The notes beneath the pieces were generated by a model, which was not told the origin of the DNA, searched no databases, and saw nothing but the letters and a program-made list of their open reading frames with translations. Of a stretch of DNA of 64,000 nt, positions 55,574 to 64,000 are shown in pieces (the first letter of the stretch is position 1; every line of letters starts with the position of its first letter). The stretch comes from Oceanobacillus sp. FSL K6-2867 (GTDB lineage Bacteria; Bacillota; Bacilli; Bacillales; Amphibacillaceae), in assembly GCF_037963145.1 (NCBI RefSeq), contig NZ_CP150144.1:3968001-4032000 (forward strand). Reading direction: 5' to 3'. Made by a program: the position numbers and the translations under genes.

Positions 55574-55603
55574 GGAGGAAAAAAACCATTAGGAGGAATT
55601 AAC

Positions 55604-56383
55604 ATGTCAGCAATTTCTATGAAGCAATTGTTAGAAGCGGGTGTACACTTTGGACACCAAACACGCCGTTGGAATCCGAAAATGAAAAAATATATTTTCA
55701 CAGAGCGTAACGGCATTTATATCATTGACCTACAAAAAACTGTAAAAAAGGTTGATGAAGCATATAACTACGTGAAAGATATCGCAGCAAATGGCGGTAC
55801 TATTCTATTCGTAGGTACAAAAAAACAAGCACAGGATTCTGTGAGAGACGAAGCAATTCGTTCTGGAATGTACTATGTTAACCAACGTTGGTTAGGTGGT
55901 ACACTTACTAACTTCCAAACTATCCGTAAACGTATCAATCGTTTGAAATCAATTGAACGTATGGAAGAAGATGGAACTTTCGAAGTTCTGCCGAAAAAAG
56001 AAGTTGTTAATTTATTAAAAGAAAAAGATCGTTTAGTGAAATTCTTAGGTGGAATCAAAGAAATGACAAAGCTTCCAGATGCTTTGTTTGTGATTGATCC
56101 ACGTAAAGAACGTATCGCTATCGCCGAAGCACATAAATTGAACATTCCTATCATCGGAATTGTAGATACTAACTGTGATCCAGATGAAATCGATTATGTT
56201 ATCCCTGCAAACGATGACGCAATCCGTGCGGTTAAACTTTTGACTTCAAAAATGGCAGATGCTATTTTAGAAGTGAAACAGGGTGAAGAAACAGAAGAAG
56301 TAGTAGAGGAAGCAAAAGCAGAGGAAGCTACTGAAGGAGTAGCAGAAGCTGCTGAAGCAACTGCAGAATCAACTCAAGAGTAA
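55604..56383 (+). CDS. rpsB: 30S ribosomal protein S2
   Basis: S2 is a late-assembling small-subunit protein that helps bind S1 and mRNA. The 259-residue protein has the signature [22 protein letters not shown] near the start, [13 protein letters not shown] near 103 and PDALFVIDP; the acidic alanine-rich C-terminal tail ([25 protein letters not shown]) is longer than in B. subtilis. TTAGGAGGAATT precedes the ATG. It is separated from tsf by an attenuator-like hairpin. Confidence 0.98.
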   Translation: MSAISMKQLLEAGVHFGHQTRRWNPKMKKYIFTERNGIYIIDLQKTVKKVDEAYNYVKDIAANGGTILFVGTKKQAQDSVRDEAIRSGMYYVNQRWLGGTLTNFQTIRKRINRLKSIERMEEDGTFEVLPKKEVVNLLKEKDRLVKFLGGIKEMTKLPDALFVIDPRKERIAIAEAHKLNIPIIGIVDTNCDPDEIDYVIPANDDAIRAVKLLTSKMADAILEVKQGEETEEVVEEAKAEEATEGVAEAAEATAESTQE

Positions 56384-56398
56384 TCTTAGAAAAGGTGG

Positions 56399-56435
56399 GG
56401 TGATAAGAGGATGGAAACCTTTTATCACCTTTTTT
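56399..56435 (+). terminator. Attenuator-like terminator between rpsB and tsf
   Basis: GGTGATAAGAGG (56399-56410) pairs with CCTTTTATCACC (56418-56429, one G-T), then TTTTTT. It would allow rpsB to be made in excess over tsf, as is common. Confidence 0.85.
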
Positions 56436-56480
56436 AAAGACTGAAATTAAAAGGGTTATTATTCGAAGGAGGACAAAGCA

Positions 56481-57365
56481 ATGGCTATTACTGCTCAAAT
56501 GGTTAAAGAATTACGTGAAAAAACAGGTGCTGGGATGATGGATTGTAAAAAGGCACTTCAGGAAACTGATGGTAACATAGATAAAGCAATTGACTACCTG
56601 CGTGAAAAAGGTATTGCAAAAGCAGCAAAAAAAGCAGACCGTATTGCAGCTGAAGGATTAACACATATTGAGATTGATAACAATACAGCAGCAATCCTTG
56701 AAGTCAACTGTGAAACAGACTTTGTTACGAAAAATGATCAATTCAAAAACCTTCTAACACAATTAGGACAGCATATTGTGAAAGAAAAACCAGCAAATGT
56801 TGAAGAAGCTTTAGAACAAAAGCTAAATGGTGAAGGAGAAACATTGCAAACAATCATCAATACTGCAGTTTCTACTATTGGAGAAAAAATTTCTCTACGC
56901 CGTTTTGCAGTTGTAGAAAAAACGGATAACGATGCATTTGGTGCATACCTTCATATGGGTGGCCGTATTGGAGTACTATCATTAATTGAGGGAACAACAG
57001 ATGAGCAAGTTGGAAAAGATGTCTCTATGCATGTTGCAGCTGTAAATCCTCGTTATGTGTCACGTGATGCAGTTTCTGAAGAAGAAGTAAATCGTGAGCG
57101 TGAAGTATTAAAAACACAAGCACTTAACGAAGGAAAACCTGAAAATATCGTTGAAAAAATGGTTGAAGGCCGTTTAGGGAAATTCTTTGAAGAGATCGTT
57201 CTATTAGAGCAAAGCTTTGTTAAAGATCCAGATCAAAAAGTGAAAAAATATGTTGCTGATAAAGGTGCAACAGTTAAATCATTCGTTCGCTATGAAGTAG
57301 GAGAAGGAATGGAAAAACGCGAAGAAAACTTTGCGGATGAAGTAATGAGCCAAATTAAAAAATAA
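56481..57365 (+). CDS. tsf: Elongation factor Ts
   Basis: EF-Ts recycles EF-Tu by exchanging GDP for GTP. The 294-residue protein has the N-terminal UBA-like domain [34 protein letters not shown], the [16 protein letters not shown] core and the C-terminal [27 protein letters not shown] precedes the ATG. Followed by a strong terminator before pyrH. Confidence 0.98.
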   Translation: MAITAQMVKELREKTGAGMMDCKKALQETDGNIDKAIDYLREKGIAKAAKKADRIAAEGLTHIEIDNNTAAILEVNCETDFVTKNDQFKNLLTQLGQHIVKEKPANVEEALEQKLNGEGETLQTIINTAVSTIGEKISLRRFAVVEKTDNDAFGAYLHMGGRIGVLSLIEGTTDEQVGKDVSMHVAAVNPRYVSRDAVSEEEVNREREVLKTQALNEGKPENIVEKMVEGRLGKFFEEIVLLEQSFVKDPDQKVKKYVADKGATVKSFVRYEVGEGMEKREENFADEVMSQIKK

Positions 57366-57398
57366 GGCTTAAATGATTTACTATACAAGGACAAGGTT

Positions 57399-57430
57399 AA
57401 AATAGGGAACATGTATGTGTTCCCTATTTT
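57399..57430 (+). terminator. Terminator after tsf
   Basis: A perfect 13-base-pair stem, AAAATAGGGAACA (57399-57411) with TGTTCCCTATTTT (57418-57430), with a short loop. It ends rpsB-tsf. Confidence 0.9.
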
Positions 57431-57498
57431 ACAACCGTTTTACAAACATTTTTAGACATAATCAGCAAAATAATTATTAATTTTCTATGGAGGTTATT

Positions 57499-58221
57499 AT
57501 GACAACAGCACGGTACCGTAGAATTGTGTTAAAATTAAGTGGTGAAGCCTTAAGTGGTGAGCAAGGCTATGGAATTGACCCAAAAACAATCGGGTCCATC
57601 GCAGAACAAGTTAAAGAAGTAGCAGAACTCGGTGTTGAGGTAGCTATTGTCGTCGGTGGAGGAAACATATGGCGCGGAAAAGTAGGAAGCGAAATGGGGA
57701 TGGATCGTGCTTCGGCTGACTACATGGGAATGTTAGCAACAATTATGAACTCACTTGCATTGCAAGACGGTCTTGAAACAATTGGGATTCAGACAAGAGT
57801 GCAAACTTCCATTGAAATGCGTCAAGTTGCTGAACCATACATAAGGAGAAAAGCAATTCGCCATTTAGAGAAAAAGCGTGTTGTCATTTTCGCGGCAGGA
57901 ACAGGTAATCCTTATTTTTCAACTGATACAACTGCAGCATTAAGAGCTGCTGAAATCGAAGCAGAAGTGATTCTTATGGCTAAAAATAATGTTGATGGAG
58001 TGTACACAGCTGATCCAAAAACAAATAAGGATGCCAAAAAGTATGATAGCCTAACATATTTGGAAATGCTTAATGAAGGTCTTGGAGTAATGGATTCTAC
58101 AGCTTCTTCATTATGTATGGATAATGATATCCCATTAATTGTATTTTCTATAACGGAAGAAGGAAATATTAAACGAGTTGTCGAAGGGGAAACCATCGGC
58201 ACGACAATAAGGGGGAAATAG
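57499..58221 (+). CDS. pyrH: UMP kinase
   Basis: UMP kinase phosphorylates UMP to UDP, feeding pyrimidine nucleotide synthesis. The 240-residue protein has [34 protein letters not shown] and [14 protein letters not shown], typical of the hexameric bacterial enzyme. The ATG at 57499 with TGGAGG upstream gives the same length as in B. subtilis; an ATG at 57487 includes the ribosome-binding site and is rejected. frr follows after three bases. Confidence 0.97.
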   Translation: MTTARYRRIVLKLSGEALSGEQGYGIDPKTIGSIAEQVKEVAELGVEVAIVVGGGNIWRGKVGSEMGMDRASADYMGMLATIMNSLALQDGLETIGIQTRVQTSIEMRQVAEPYIRRKAIRHLEKKRVVIFAAGTGNPYFSTDTTAALRAAEIEAEVILMAKNNVDGVYTADPKTNKDAKKYDSLTYLEMLNEGLGVMDSTASSLCMDNDIPLIVFSITEEGNIKRVVEGETIGTTIRGK

Positions 58222-58224
58222 AAT

Positions 58225-58782
58225 ATGTCAAAAACAATATTAAATCAAATGGAAGAAAAGATGGAACAAGCTGTCCAAGCGTTTTCCAAAAATCTAGCAT
58301 CTGTTCGAGCTGGAAGAGCAAACCCAAGTCTATTAGACAGTATTTATGTTGACTATTATGGTGCGTCAACACCATTAAACCAGTTAGCGAATGTTGGAGC
58401 TCCAGAAGCAAGACTCTTAACAATCACTCCTTATGACAAAACAGCACTAGCTGATATTGAACGAGCAATTCAGATTGCTGACATTGGCTTATCACCTTCC
58501 AATGATGGAAATATGATTCGTATAAGCATTCCGCCTCTAACGGAAGAAAGAAGAAAAGATTTAGTAAAAGTTGTTGGTAAGTATGCGGAAGAATCTCGTG
58601 TTCAAATTCGTAATATTCGTCGTGATACAAATGATAACTTAAAAAAATCAGAGAAAAATGGTGAAATTACAGAAGACGATCTGCGAGGTCTACAGGATGA
58701 TGTCCAAAAATCAACAGATGATCATATTAAACAAATTGATCAGCTGGCAAAAAACAAAGAAAAAGAAATTATGGAAGTTTAA
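58225..58782 (+). CDS. frr: Ribosome recycling factor
   Basis: RRF splits post-termination ribosomes with EF-G. The 185-residue protein has the three-helix bundle and small beta domain, with [34 protein letters not shown] and ITPYDK at the centre and the C-terminal [18 protein letters not shown] precedes the ATG. A strong terminator-like hairpin follows 71 bases later. Confidence 0.98.
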   Translation: MSKTILNQMEEKMEQAVQAFSKNLASVRAGRANPSLLDSIYVDYYGASTPLNQLANVGAPEARLLTITPYDKTALADIERAIQIADIGLSPSNDGNMIRISIPPLTEERRKDLVKVVGKYAEESRVQIRNIRRDTNDNLKKSEKNGEITEDDLRGLQDDVQKSTDDHIKQIDQLAKNKEKEIMEV

Positions 58783-58852
58783 TGGTTGTCTGTTAGACAT
58801 TTTAATCCATTTTCTTTGGATGTATGATTTATTAAATTTCAGAGTAAGGTAT

Positions 58853-58880
58853 AAAAGCTCTCTTATTTAAGAGAGCTTTT
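58853..58880 (+). terminator. Terminator after frr
   Basis: AAAAGCTCTCTT (58853-58864) pairs perfectly with AAGAGAGCTTTT (58869-58880). A bidirectional strong terminator for pyrH-frr. Confidence 0.92.
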
Positions 58881-59029
58881 GTATTCTGGCTTGATTATCG
58901 GTATAATAAAAAAGTATTATCATGTTATAATGTAGATTCAACCTGTTGGAACTATGTAATTATTCCTTTTCATTCGTAATAATGATGTTAAAAGGATTGT
59001 ATAGATGAACAACATTCGGGGGACAGACT

Positions 59030-59788
59030 ATGTCGATGAAAATTCCTTTTTTTAATAAACAATTGAAAGAAACAGAAATGGCAAATCTGGAAAGCGCTCC
59101 GGATCATGTTGCAATTATTATGGATGGAAATGGACGCTGGGCACAAAAACGCGGGCTTCCACGAATAGCAGGACACAAAGAAGGCGTTAGTACAGTTAAT
59201 AAAATTGTAAAAGCAGCAGTGAAAGCCAATGTTAAAATCCTTACGTTATATACGTTTTCCACAGAAAATTGGAAAAGGCCAAAATCGGAGATTGATTTTA
59301 TTTTAAAGCTTCCAAAAGAGTTTCTACATATATACTTACCGGGGCTTATCGAAAACAATGTTCGTATTGAAACAATTGGTGATTTTGATGCACTGCCTAA
59401 ACATACGAGAGATGCAGTTCAGTATGCGAAGGAAAAAACTAAAGATAATGATGGACTGCTTTTAAACTTTGCTTTGAATTATGGAAGCAGGTTTGAAATC
59501 ATGCATGCCGTTAAGCAAATAATGAATGATTTAGATTGCTCTAAAATATCGATTGACTCACTGGATGAAAATCTATTCTCAAAATATTTATATACCAATG
59601 GTCTTTCAGATCCTGATTTGCTTATTCGCACTGGTGGCGAACAAAGATTGAGTAATTTCCTTCTTTGGCAGCTGGCATATACTGAATTCTGGTTTACAGA
59701 TGCCCTATGGCCGGATTTTAATGAAACAACCTTTTTTAACGCACTGTATGAATATCAGCAGCGGAAAAGACGATATGGAGGTATTTAA
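59030..59788 (+). CDS. uppS: Undecaprenyl diphosphate synthase UppS
   Basis: UppS makes C55 undecaprenyl diphosphate, the lipid carrier for cell wall synthesis, on the inner face of the membrane. The 252-residue protein has the catalytic Asp32 in IIMDGNGRWAQKRG, TLYTFSTENWKRP and LIRTGGEQRLSNFLLWQLAYTE with the conserved C-terminal YTEFWFTD. GGGGGA seven bases before supports the ATG at 59030. cdsA follows after 15 bases. Confidence 0.97.
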   Translation: MSMKIPFFNKQLKETEMANLESAPDHVAIIMDGNGRWAQKRGLPRIAGHKEGVSTVNKIVKAAVKANVKILTLYTFSTENWKRPKSEIDFILKLPKEFLHIYLPGLIENNVRIETIGDFDALPKHTRDAVQYAKEKTKDNDGLLLNFALNYGSRFEIMHAVKQIMNDLDCSKISIDSLDENLFSKYLYTNGLSDPDLLIRTGGEQRLSNFLLWQLAYTEFWFTDALWPDFNETTFFNALYEYQQRKRRYGGI

Positions 59789-59803
59789 GGTGATGAAAGG
59801 TTT

Positions 59804-60595
59804 ATGAAGCAACGAACGATAACCGCATTAATTGCACTAGCTATATTTTTGCCCTTCGTCATTTTTGGCGGACTTCCTTTTACAATACTTGTGTATGTGA
59901 TGGCATCAGTAGGGCTAGTGGAGTTAATTAGGATGCGCAACATAGGAGGCTATATTGTTCCTTACCTACTAGCTGTTCTATTATTGTGGCTAATCTTAAT
60001 ACCTGGCTCGTCAATCTTGCTAACAATAGGCTGGTTTTCTAAATTTGAAATGATTGCATTAATCATTTTGTTGTTGCTGGCGTATACGGTATTAGTTAAA
60101 AACCAATTCACATTTGATCATGTAGGTTTTATTCTTTTAGCCTCTTTTTATGTAGGACTCGGTTTCTATTATTTACTGGAAACGAGAGATGGAAATCATG
60201 CTTTAAGCAATATTCTTTACGCATTTTTCATTATTTGGTCTACTGATACAGGCGCTTATTTATTTGGCCGTGCTTTTGGAAAGCGTAAATTATGGCCAAC
60301 AATCAGCCCAAATAAAACGATTGAAGGTGCATTAGGTGGAATTGTGCTTGCATGTGCTGTCGCTATCGTTTTCCACCTTGTGGAACCATTTAGACACTCG
60401 TTGGTGACAGTTGTAGGTGTTACGATTCTCGCTTCTATTTTTGGACAGATTGGTGACCTTGTTGAATCTGCCTTCAAGCGTAATTATGGCGTTAAAGATT
60501 CTGGTAACATATTACCTGGACATGGTGGTATACTAGACCGGTTTGACAGCATGTTATTTGTTATTCCTTTGCTTCATTTTATTCATTTTGTTTAG
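59804..60595 (+). CDS. cdsA: Phosphatidate cytidylyltransferase CdsA
   Basis: CdsA converts phosphatidic acid to CDP-diacylglycerol, the branch-point phospholipid. The 263-residue membrane protein has about seven transmembrane segments and the family signature SPNKTIEGALGGI and KRNYGVKDSGNILPGHGGILDRFDSM (core DSGNILPGHGGILDRFDS) near the C-terminus. An AAAGG lies close before the ATG. In B. subtilis dxr follows; here the site 2 protease gene follows after a 162-base gap. Confidence 0.97.
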   Translation: MKQRTITALIALAIFLPFVIFGGLPFTILVYVMASVGLVELIRMRNIGGYIVPYLLAVLLLWLILIPGSSILLTIGWFSKFEMIALIILLLLAYTVLVKNQFTFDHVGFILLASFYVGLGFYYLLETRDGNHALSNILYAFFIIWSTDTGAYLFGRAFGKRKLWPTISPNKTIEGALGGIVLACAVAIVFHLVEPFRHSLVTVVGVTILASIFGQIGDLVESAFKRNYGVKDSGNILPGHGGILDRFDSMLFVIPLLHFIHFV

Positions 60596-60658
60596 GCGGA
60601 ATGGAGTAAAGAGCAAGCATGTTTCACAGAAAAACTTGTACAACTTGTGAAAAAGAGG

Positions 60659-60687
60659 TTAAACTTAACTAAAAGTAAGAATATAAT
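60659..60687 (+). promoter_or_regulatory. Promoter of rseP
   Basis: TTAAAC (60659-60664), 17-base spacer, TATAAT (60682-60687) lie between cdsA and rseP, giving a leader of about 65 bases. Confidence 0.65.
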
Positions 60688-60757
60688 TTTATCGGAGTAC
60701 AAGTAACATTACAAATGTGTAAAAATAGATTTGCTCCAATAAAGGAAGGTGCTTCTA

Positions 60758-62032
60758 TTGACGACTGTAATTGCATTTATTTTTATGTTTGGATTACTCG
60801 TTTTTATCCACGAATGGGGACATATGATTTTTGCAAAACGAGCAGGTATGCTTGTTCGTGAATTTGCAATTGGATTTGGACCGAAGATTTTCTCATTTGT
60901 CAGGAATGAAACGTTATACACGATTCGTCTTATTCCTGCAGGTGGCTATGTACGAGTAGCAGGCGAAGACCCAGAAATCATTGAGTTAAAGCCAGGACAT
61001 CATATTGGACTTGAGTTTAATGATGAGGGTAAGGTAAACAAAATAATCGTCAATAACAAATCCAAACATCCAAATGCCAGAGTGATTGAAGTAGAGCATG
61101 TTGATCTTGATCATCGTTTGTTTATTGAGGGATATGAAATCGGTGAAGAAGATGAGAAACTGCACTTTGAAGTTGACCAAAAAGCATTTTTTATTATGGA
61201 CGAGCGAGAAACGCAAATTGCACCGTATGATCGTCAGTTTGCTTCGAAGTCCATCGGTCAGCGAGCAATGCAATTATTTGCAGGGCCAATGATGAACTTT
61301 ATTTTAGCGATTGTTATTTTTATTATCTTAGGGGTCGTACAAGGTACTCCAGTTGATGAAGCACAAATGGGAGAGATCCAGGCTGACTCCCCAGCTGCAG
61401 AAGCAGGTTTTCAAGCGAATGATGAAGTGATTCGGATTGGAGAGACCTCAGTTTCAACATGGGAAGAGTTTACCTCAATCGTTAGAGAAAATCCTGGCCA
61501 AGAATTAAGCATGGTTGTATTGCGTAATGGAGCTGAAGAACAGTTAACCGTTGTTCCAAATTCAGCTGAGACAGTAGATCAGCAGGGGGAACCGATTACT
61601 GTTGGTCAAATAGGAGTCTATCAGGCGTTTGAAAAAACAGTTCTCGGAACACTGACATATGGCTTTGAACAAACCTATGAAATAACAAGATTAATTTTAA
61701 CGAATTTACTGATGCTTGTAACAGGTCAGGTTTCGCTTGATTTACTATCAGGTCCAGTAGGAATTTATGATACAACAGATCAAGTAGTACAGACAGGTTT
61801 TATGAACCTCTTATTGTGGACTGCAATGTTAAGTGTCAATCTTGGAATTGTAAATCTTGTTCCATTGCCTGCGCTTGATGGTGGAAGACTATTGTTCGTT
61901 GGTTTGGAAGCTGTACGTGGAAAACCAATTGCACCAGAAAAGGAAGGTATATTCCATTTCGTTGGATTTGCATTTCTAATGCTTCTGATGATTGTGGTAA
62001 CCTGGAATGACATCCAAAGATTATTTTTATAA
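60758..62032 (+). CDS. rseP: Site-2 metalloprotease RseP/RasP
   Basis: Intramembrane zinc protease that cleaves anti-sigma factors (RsiW-type) and leftover signal peptides. The 424-residue protein has the zinc motif HEWGH (His18, Glu19, His22) in the first transmembrane segment, a PDZ domain (about residues 200-280, MGEIQADSPAAEAGFQANDEVIRIGET) and the C-terminal LVPLPALDGGRLLF, the Asp completing the zinc site. The start is TTG at 60758 with AAGGAAGGTG upstream; a GTG at 60749 lies inside that site. A hairpin terminator follows. Confidence 0.96.
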   Translation: MTTVIAFIFMFGLLVFIHEWGHMIFAKRAGMLVREFAIGFGPKIFSFVRNETLYTIRLIPAGGYVRVAGEDPEIIELKPGHHIGLEFNDEGKVNKIIVNNKSKHPNARVIEVEHVDLDHRLFIEGYEIGEEDEKLHFEVDQKAFFIMDERETQIAPYDRQFASKSIGQRAMQLFAGPMMNFILAIVIFIILGVVQGTPVDEAQMGEIQADSPAAEAGFQANDEVIRIGETSVSTWEEFTSIVRENPGQELSMVVLRNGAEEQLTVVPNSAETVDQQGEPITVGQIGVYQAFEKTVLGTLTYGFEQTYEITRLILTNLLMLVTGQVSLDLLSGPVGIYDTTDQVVQTGFMNLLLWTAMLSVNLGIVNLVPLPALDGGRLLFVGLEAVRGKPIAPEKEGIFHFVGFAFLMLLMIVVTWNDIQRLFL

Positions 62033-62042
62033 AATAACTTTT

Positions 62043-62076
62043 ATGGTAGGGATTTCTTATCCCTATCCATGTTTTT
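62043..62076 (+). terminator. Terminator after rseP
   Basis: ATGGTAGGGAT (62043-62053) pairs with ATCCCTATCCAT (62059-62070) with one bulge, then GTTTTT. Good intrinsic terminator. Confidence 0.85.
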
Positions 62077-62097
62077 AAGTTTTTAAGCGATTAGAAG

Positions 62098-62331
62098 GAG
62101 GTTGGGACGTATCGAAAGTGTTTCATGTTAAAGACGAACGATGCACAAACTTAGTGTAGAAATATACGTAGACCCCTGCGAGAGGAAAAGCATAGGTGAG
62201 ACAACGTAGTTCGATAGAACAAGGGGTCTTACCAGCTGCTATTTGATGCGCGGAGTATATTTTCCGGTGCGAATTATTTACACCAATCATGTTCGGTTTT
62301 TACTTCATAAAAATATTTTTGTCCCAGCCTC
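62098..62331. mobile_element. MITE-like intergenic element with terminal inverted repeats
   Basis: A 234-base element without genes, bounded by GAGGTTGGGAC (62098-62108) and its inverted copy GTCCCAGCCTC (62321-62331, one mismatch). Its inside contains GTAGACCCCTGCGAGAGG (62170-62187) and AGGTGAGACAACG, which resemble the GC-rich intergenic repeats of Bacillaceae. No transposase is present, so it would need help from elsewhere to move. No target duplication could be confirmed. Confidence 0.6.
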
Positions 62332-62369
62332 TTAATGCATGATAAAATAAATAGGTACGTCACGAATTA

Positions 62370-62399
62370 AAACCCTTGTCTTATTTCTGACAAGGGTTT
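62370..62399 (+). other. Perfect 11-base-pair hairpin before polC
   Basis: AAACCCTTGTC (62370-62380) pairs perfectly with GACAAGGGTTT (62389-62399) around an 8-base loop, 60 bases before polC. No T-run follows beyond the stem, so it may be a terminator for transcripts from the repeat element or a control hairpin. Confidence 0.55.
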
Positions 62400-62459
62400 A
62401 CATTGTTACTGTAAGTGTATACGACCTATGTAATTGTTTAGCTGAAGGAGGCATAATAA

Positions 62460-64000
62460 ATGGATATATCGAAAAAAGAGAAAATGAGTTTATTATTGAA
62501 GCAGCTGCAATTATCCGATGATTACATAGTAAACTATTTTCAAGATAGCTACCTAGATAAATTAGAAGTCTACAAAAAAACAAAGACTTGGCATTTTTAT
62601 ATTTGTGTAGCACGTATTTTGCCAATTGAAGTATATCAAATTTTTACAGTTAAGCTAAGAGAATCGTTCCAGCAGATAGCTAAAGTGGAGCTGACATTGA
62701 TTACAAATGAACAAGCTTGTGATAGCAATACGATTACCGGCTACTGGAAGCATTTTGTTACCTCAATGACACAAATATCACCGGCCTATAAAGAGCTTGT
62801 ACAAACGCAAACTCCTGAAGTTAACAATAACAAGATTATGTTAACCGCAAGAAATGATGCTGAAGCAACTGCGCTTAAACGAAAATTAGAACCAGAGTTC
62901 AAAACATTTTGTTCACGAATTGGTTCACTCTCCTATAGTCTTGATGTTCAAGTAAAAGCGGATGCGATGGATATGCAGAAGTTTAGAGAGCAAAAAGCAC
63001 TTGAAGACCAACAGCTAGTTCAAAAAACCGTACAGGAGAAAGTAAAACGTGACAAGCAAAAAGATACTGAAGATAATGGACCTTTCATGATTGGATATAA
63101 CATTAAAGATGAAGCAATTACGATGGAGCAGATTTTGGAAGAAGAGCGCCGAATTACAGTACAAGGTTATATTTTCTCAGCAGAAGTTCGTGAATTGCGT
63201 TCAGGAAGAAGTCTTTTAATTATTAAGGCAACTGACTATACAGATTCATTACAAATAAAAATGTTCTCTAAAAACGATGAGGACGCAGCAAAATTTGCAG
63301 CTGTTAAGAAAGGGATGTGGGTTAAAGCAAGAGGCAGTATTCAGACAGATATGTATACGAATGAACTTGCAATGATGGCTAATGATATCCATGAAATCAA
63401 AGTAGACGAACGGATGGATAGCGCTCCTGCTGATGAAAAGCGAGTAGAGCTGCATGCACATACAACGATGAGCCAAATGGATTCTGTTATTTCCGCAGAA
63501 GCATTAGTCACACAAGCTGCAAAATGGGGACATCGTGCAGTTGCAATTACTGACCATGCTGGTGTACAGGGATTCCCAGAAGCACATGCGGCAGGAAAGA
63601 AAAATAATATTAAAGTGCTTTATGGGGTTGAAGTGAACCTTGTTGATGATGGTGTGCCGATAGCATACAACGACTCAGATAGAGACTTAGAGAACGATAC
63701 GTTCGTTGTCTTTGATGTTGAAACAACGGGGCTATCAGCTGTATATGATACGATTATTGAACTTGCAGCAGTAAAAATCCATAGAGGTGAAATTGTTGAT
63801 CGTTTTGAGGCATTTGCAAACCCGCACCATCCATTATCGCAAACGACCATTGAATTAACTGGTATCACGGATGATATGGTTAAAGATGCACCAGAAGTCG
63901 AAGATGTTTTAATGAATTTCCATGCTTGGATGGGAGAAGACATACTTGTTGCTCATAATGCAAGCTTTGATATGGGATTCTTAAACCAGGGTCTGAAACG
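62460..64000 (+). CDS. polC: DNA polymerase III alpha subunit PolC, 5' part
   Basis: PolC is the main replicative polymerase of Firmicutes. The frame from the ATG at 62460 (GAAGGAGG upstream) is open to the end of the window, giving the first 513 residues of a roughly 1430-residue protein. Visible parts: N-terminal domain, OB domain (ITVQGYIFSAEVRELRSGRSLLIIK), first PHP part (RVELHAHTTMSQMDSV and AITDHAGVQGFPEA), and the start of the DEDDh proofreading exonuclease (FVVFDVETTGLSA, with LVAHNASFDMGFL near the window's end). In B. subtilis proS stands between rseP and polC; here there is none. Confidence 0.97.
   Translation, partial: MDISKKEKMSLLLKQLQLSDDYIVNYFQDSYLDKLEVYKKTKTWHFYICVARILPIEVYQIFTVKLRESFQQIAKVELTLITNEQACDSNTITGYWKHFVTSMTQISPAYKELVQTQTPEVNNNKIMLTARNDAEATALKRKLEPEFKTFCSRIGSLSYSLDVQVKADAMDMQKFREQKALEDQQLVQKTVQEKVKRDKQKDTEDNGPFMIGYNIKDEAITMEQILEEERRITVQGYIFSAEVRELRSGRSLLIIKATDYTDSLQIKMFSKNDEDAAKFAAVKKGMWVKARGSIQTDMYTNELAMMANDIHEIKVDERMDSAPADEKRVELHAHTTMSQMDSVISAEALVTQAAKWGHRAVAITDHAGVQGFPEAHAAGKKNNIKVLYGVEVNLVDDGVPIAYNDSDRDLENDTFVVFDVETTGLSAVYDTIIELAAVKIHRGEIVDRFEAFANPHHPLSQTTIELTGITDDMVKDAPEVEDVLMNFHAWMGEDILVAHNASFDMGFLNQGLK

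Overview
This is a contiguous stretch of housekeeping chromosome from a low-GC Gram-positive bacterium of the family Bacillaceae. Gene order follows the well-known Bacillus subtilis segment from fapR to polC almost gene for gene. AT-rich codon use, strong AGGAGG ribosome-binding sites, an RNA-degradation/SRP/ribosome neighbourhood and a single large fla/che operon all agree. The divergences (a UPF0435 gene reversed between rnc and smc, GC-richer intergenic repeats, missing cheA, dxr, trmFO and proS) point towards the Oceanobacillus/Virgibacillus side of the family. That placement is inference from gene order and protein resemblance, not from a search.

Region by region: 1-3740 is phospholipid and fatty-acid synthesis (3' part of fapR, plsX, fabD, fabG, acpP). 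3839-11376 holds RNase III, SMC and the signal recognition particle (rnc, smc, ftsY, ylxM, ffh) with a small reverse-strand gene. 11536-18930 is the ribosome maturation and secretion block (rpsP, khpA, ylqD, rimM, trmD, rplS, lepB, rbgA, rnhB), ending in a FliK-like/FlhB-like pair (ylqG, ylqH). 19047-19901 is an isolated M23 endolysin-like gene. 20151-29912 runs sucCD, dprA, topA, a small acidic unknown, xerC, hslVU and codY.

30352-55419 is the fla/che operon: flgB flgC fliE fliF fliG fliH fliI fliJ, a MotE-like gene, fliK flgD, a small flagellar operon gene, flgE/G, swrD, fliL fliM fliY cheY fliZ fliP fliQ fliR flhB flhA flhF flhG cheB cheW cheC cheD sigD swrB. It encodes rod, MS ring, switch, export gate, hook, chemotaxis adaptation and the late flagellar sigma factor, mostly with overlapping or near-overlapping genes. 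55604-62032 is translation and envelope synthesis (rpsB, tsf, pyrH, frr, uppS, cdsA, rseP). polC starts at 62460 and runs off the window.

All genes but one are on the plus strand. I saw no tRNA, rRNA, CRISPR array, transposase or prophage block. I did not find a new multi-gene system. The best leads are local: a hairpin between the Shine-Dalgarno and the start codon of swrD, a structured rpsB leader, a fla/che operon with no cheA between cheB and cheW, a second FliK/FlhB-like pair outside the operon, a lone endolysin-like gene, and two intergenic repeat elements.
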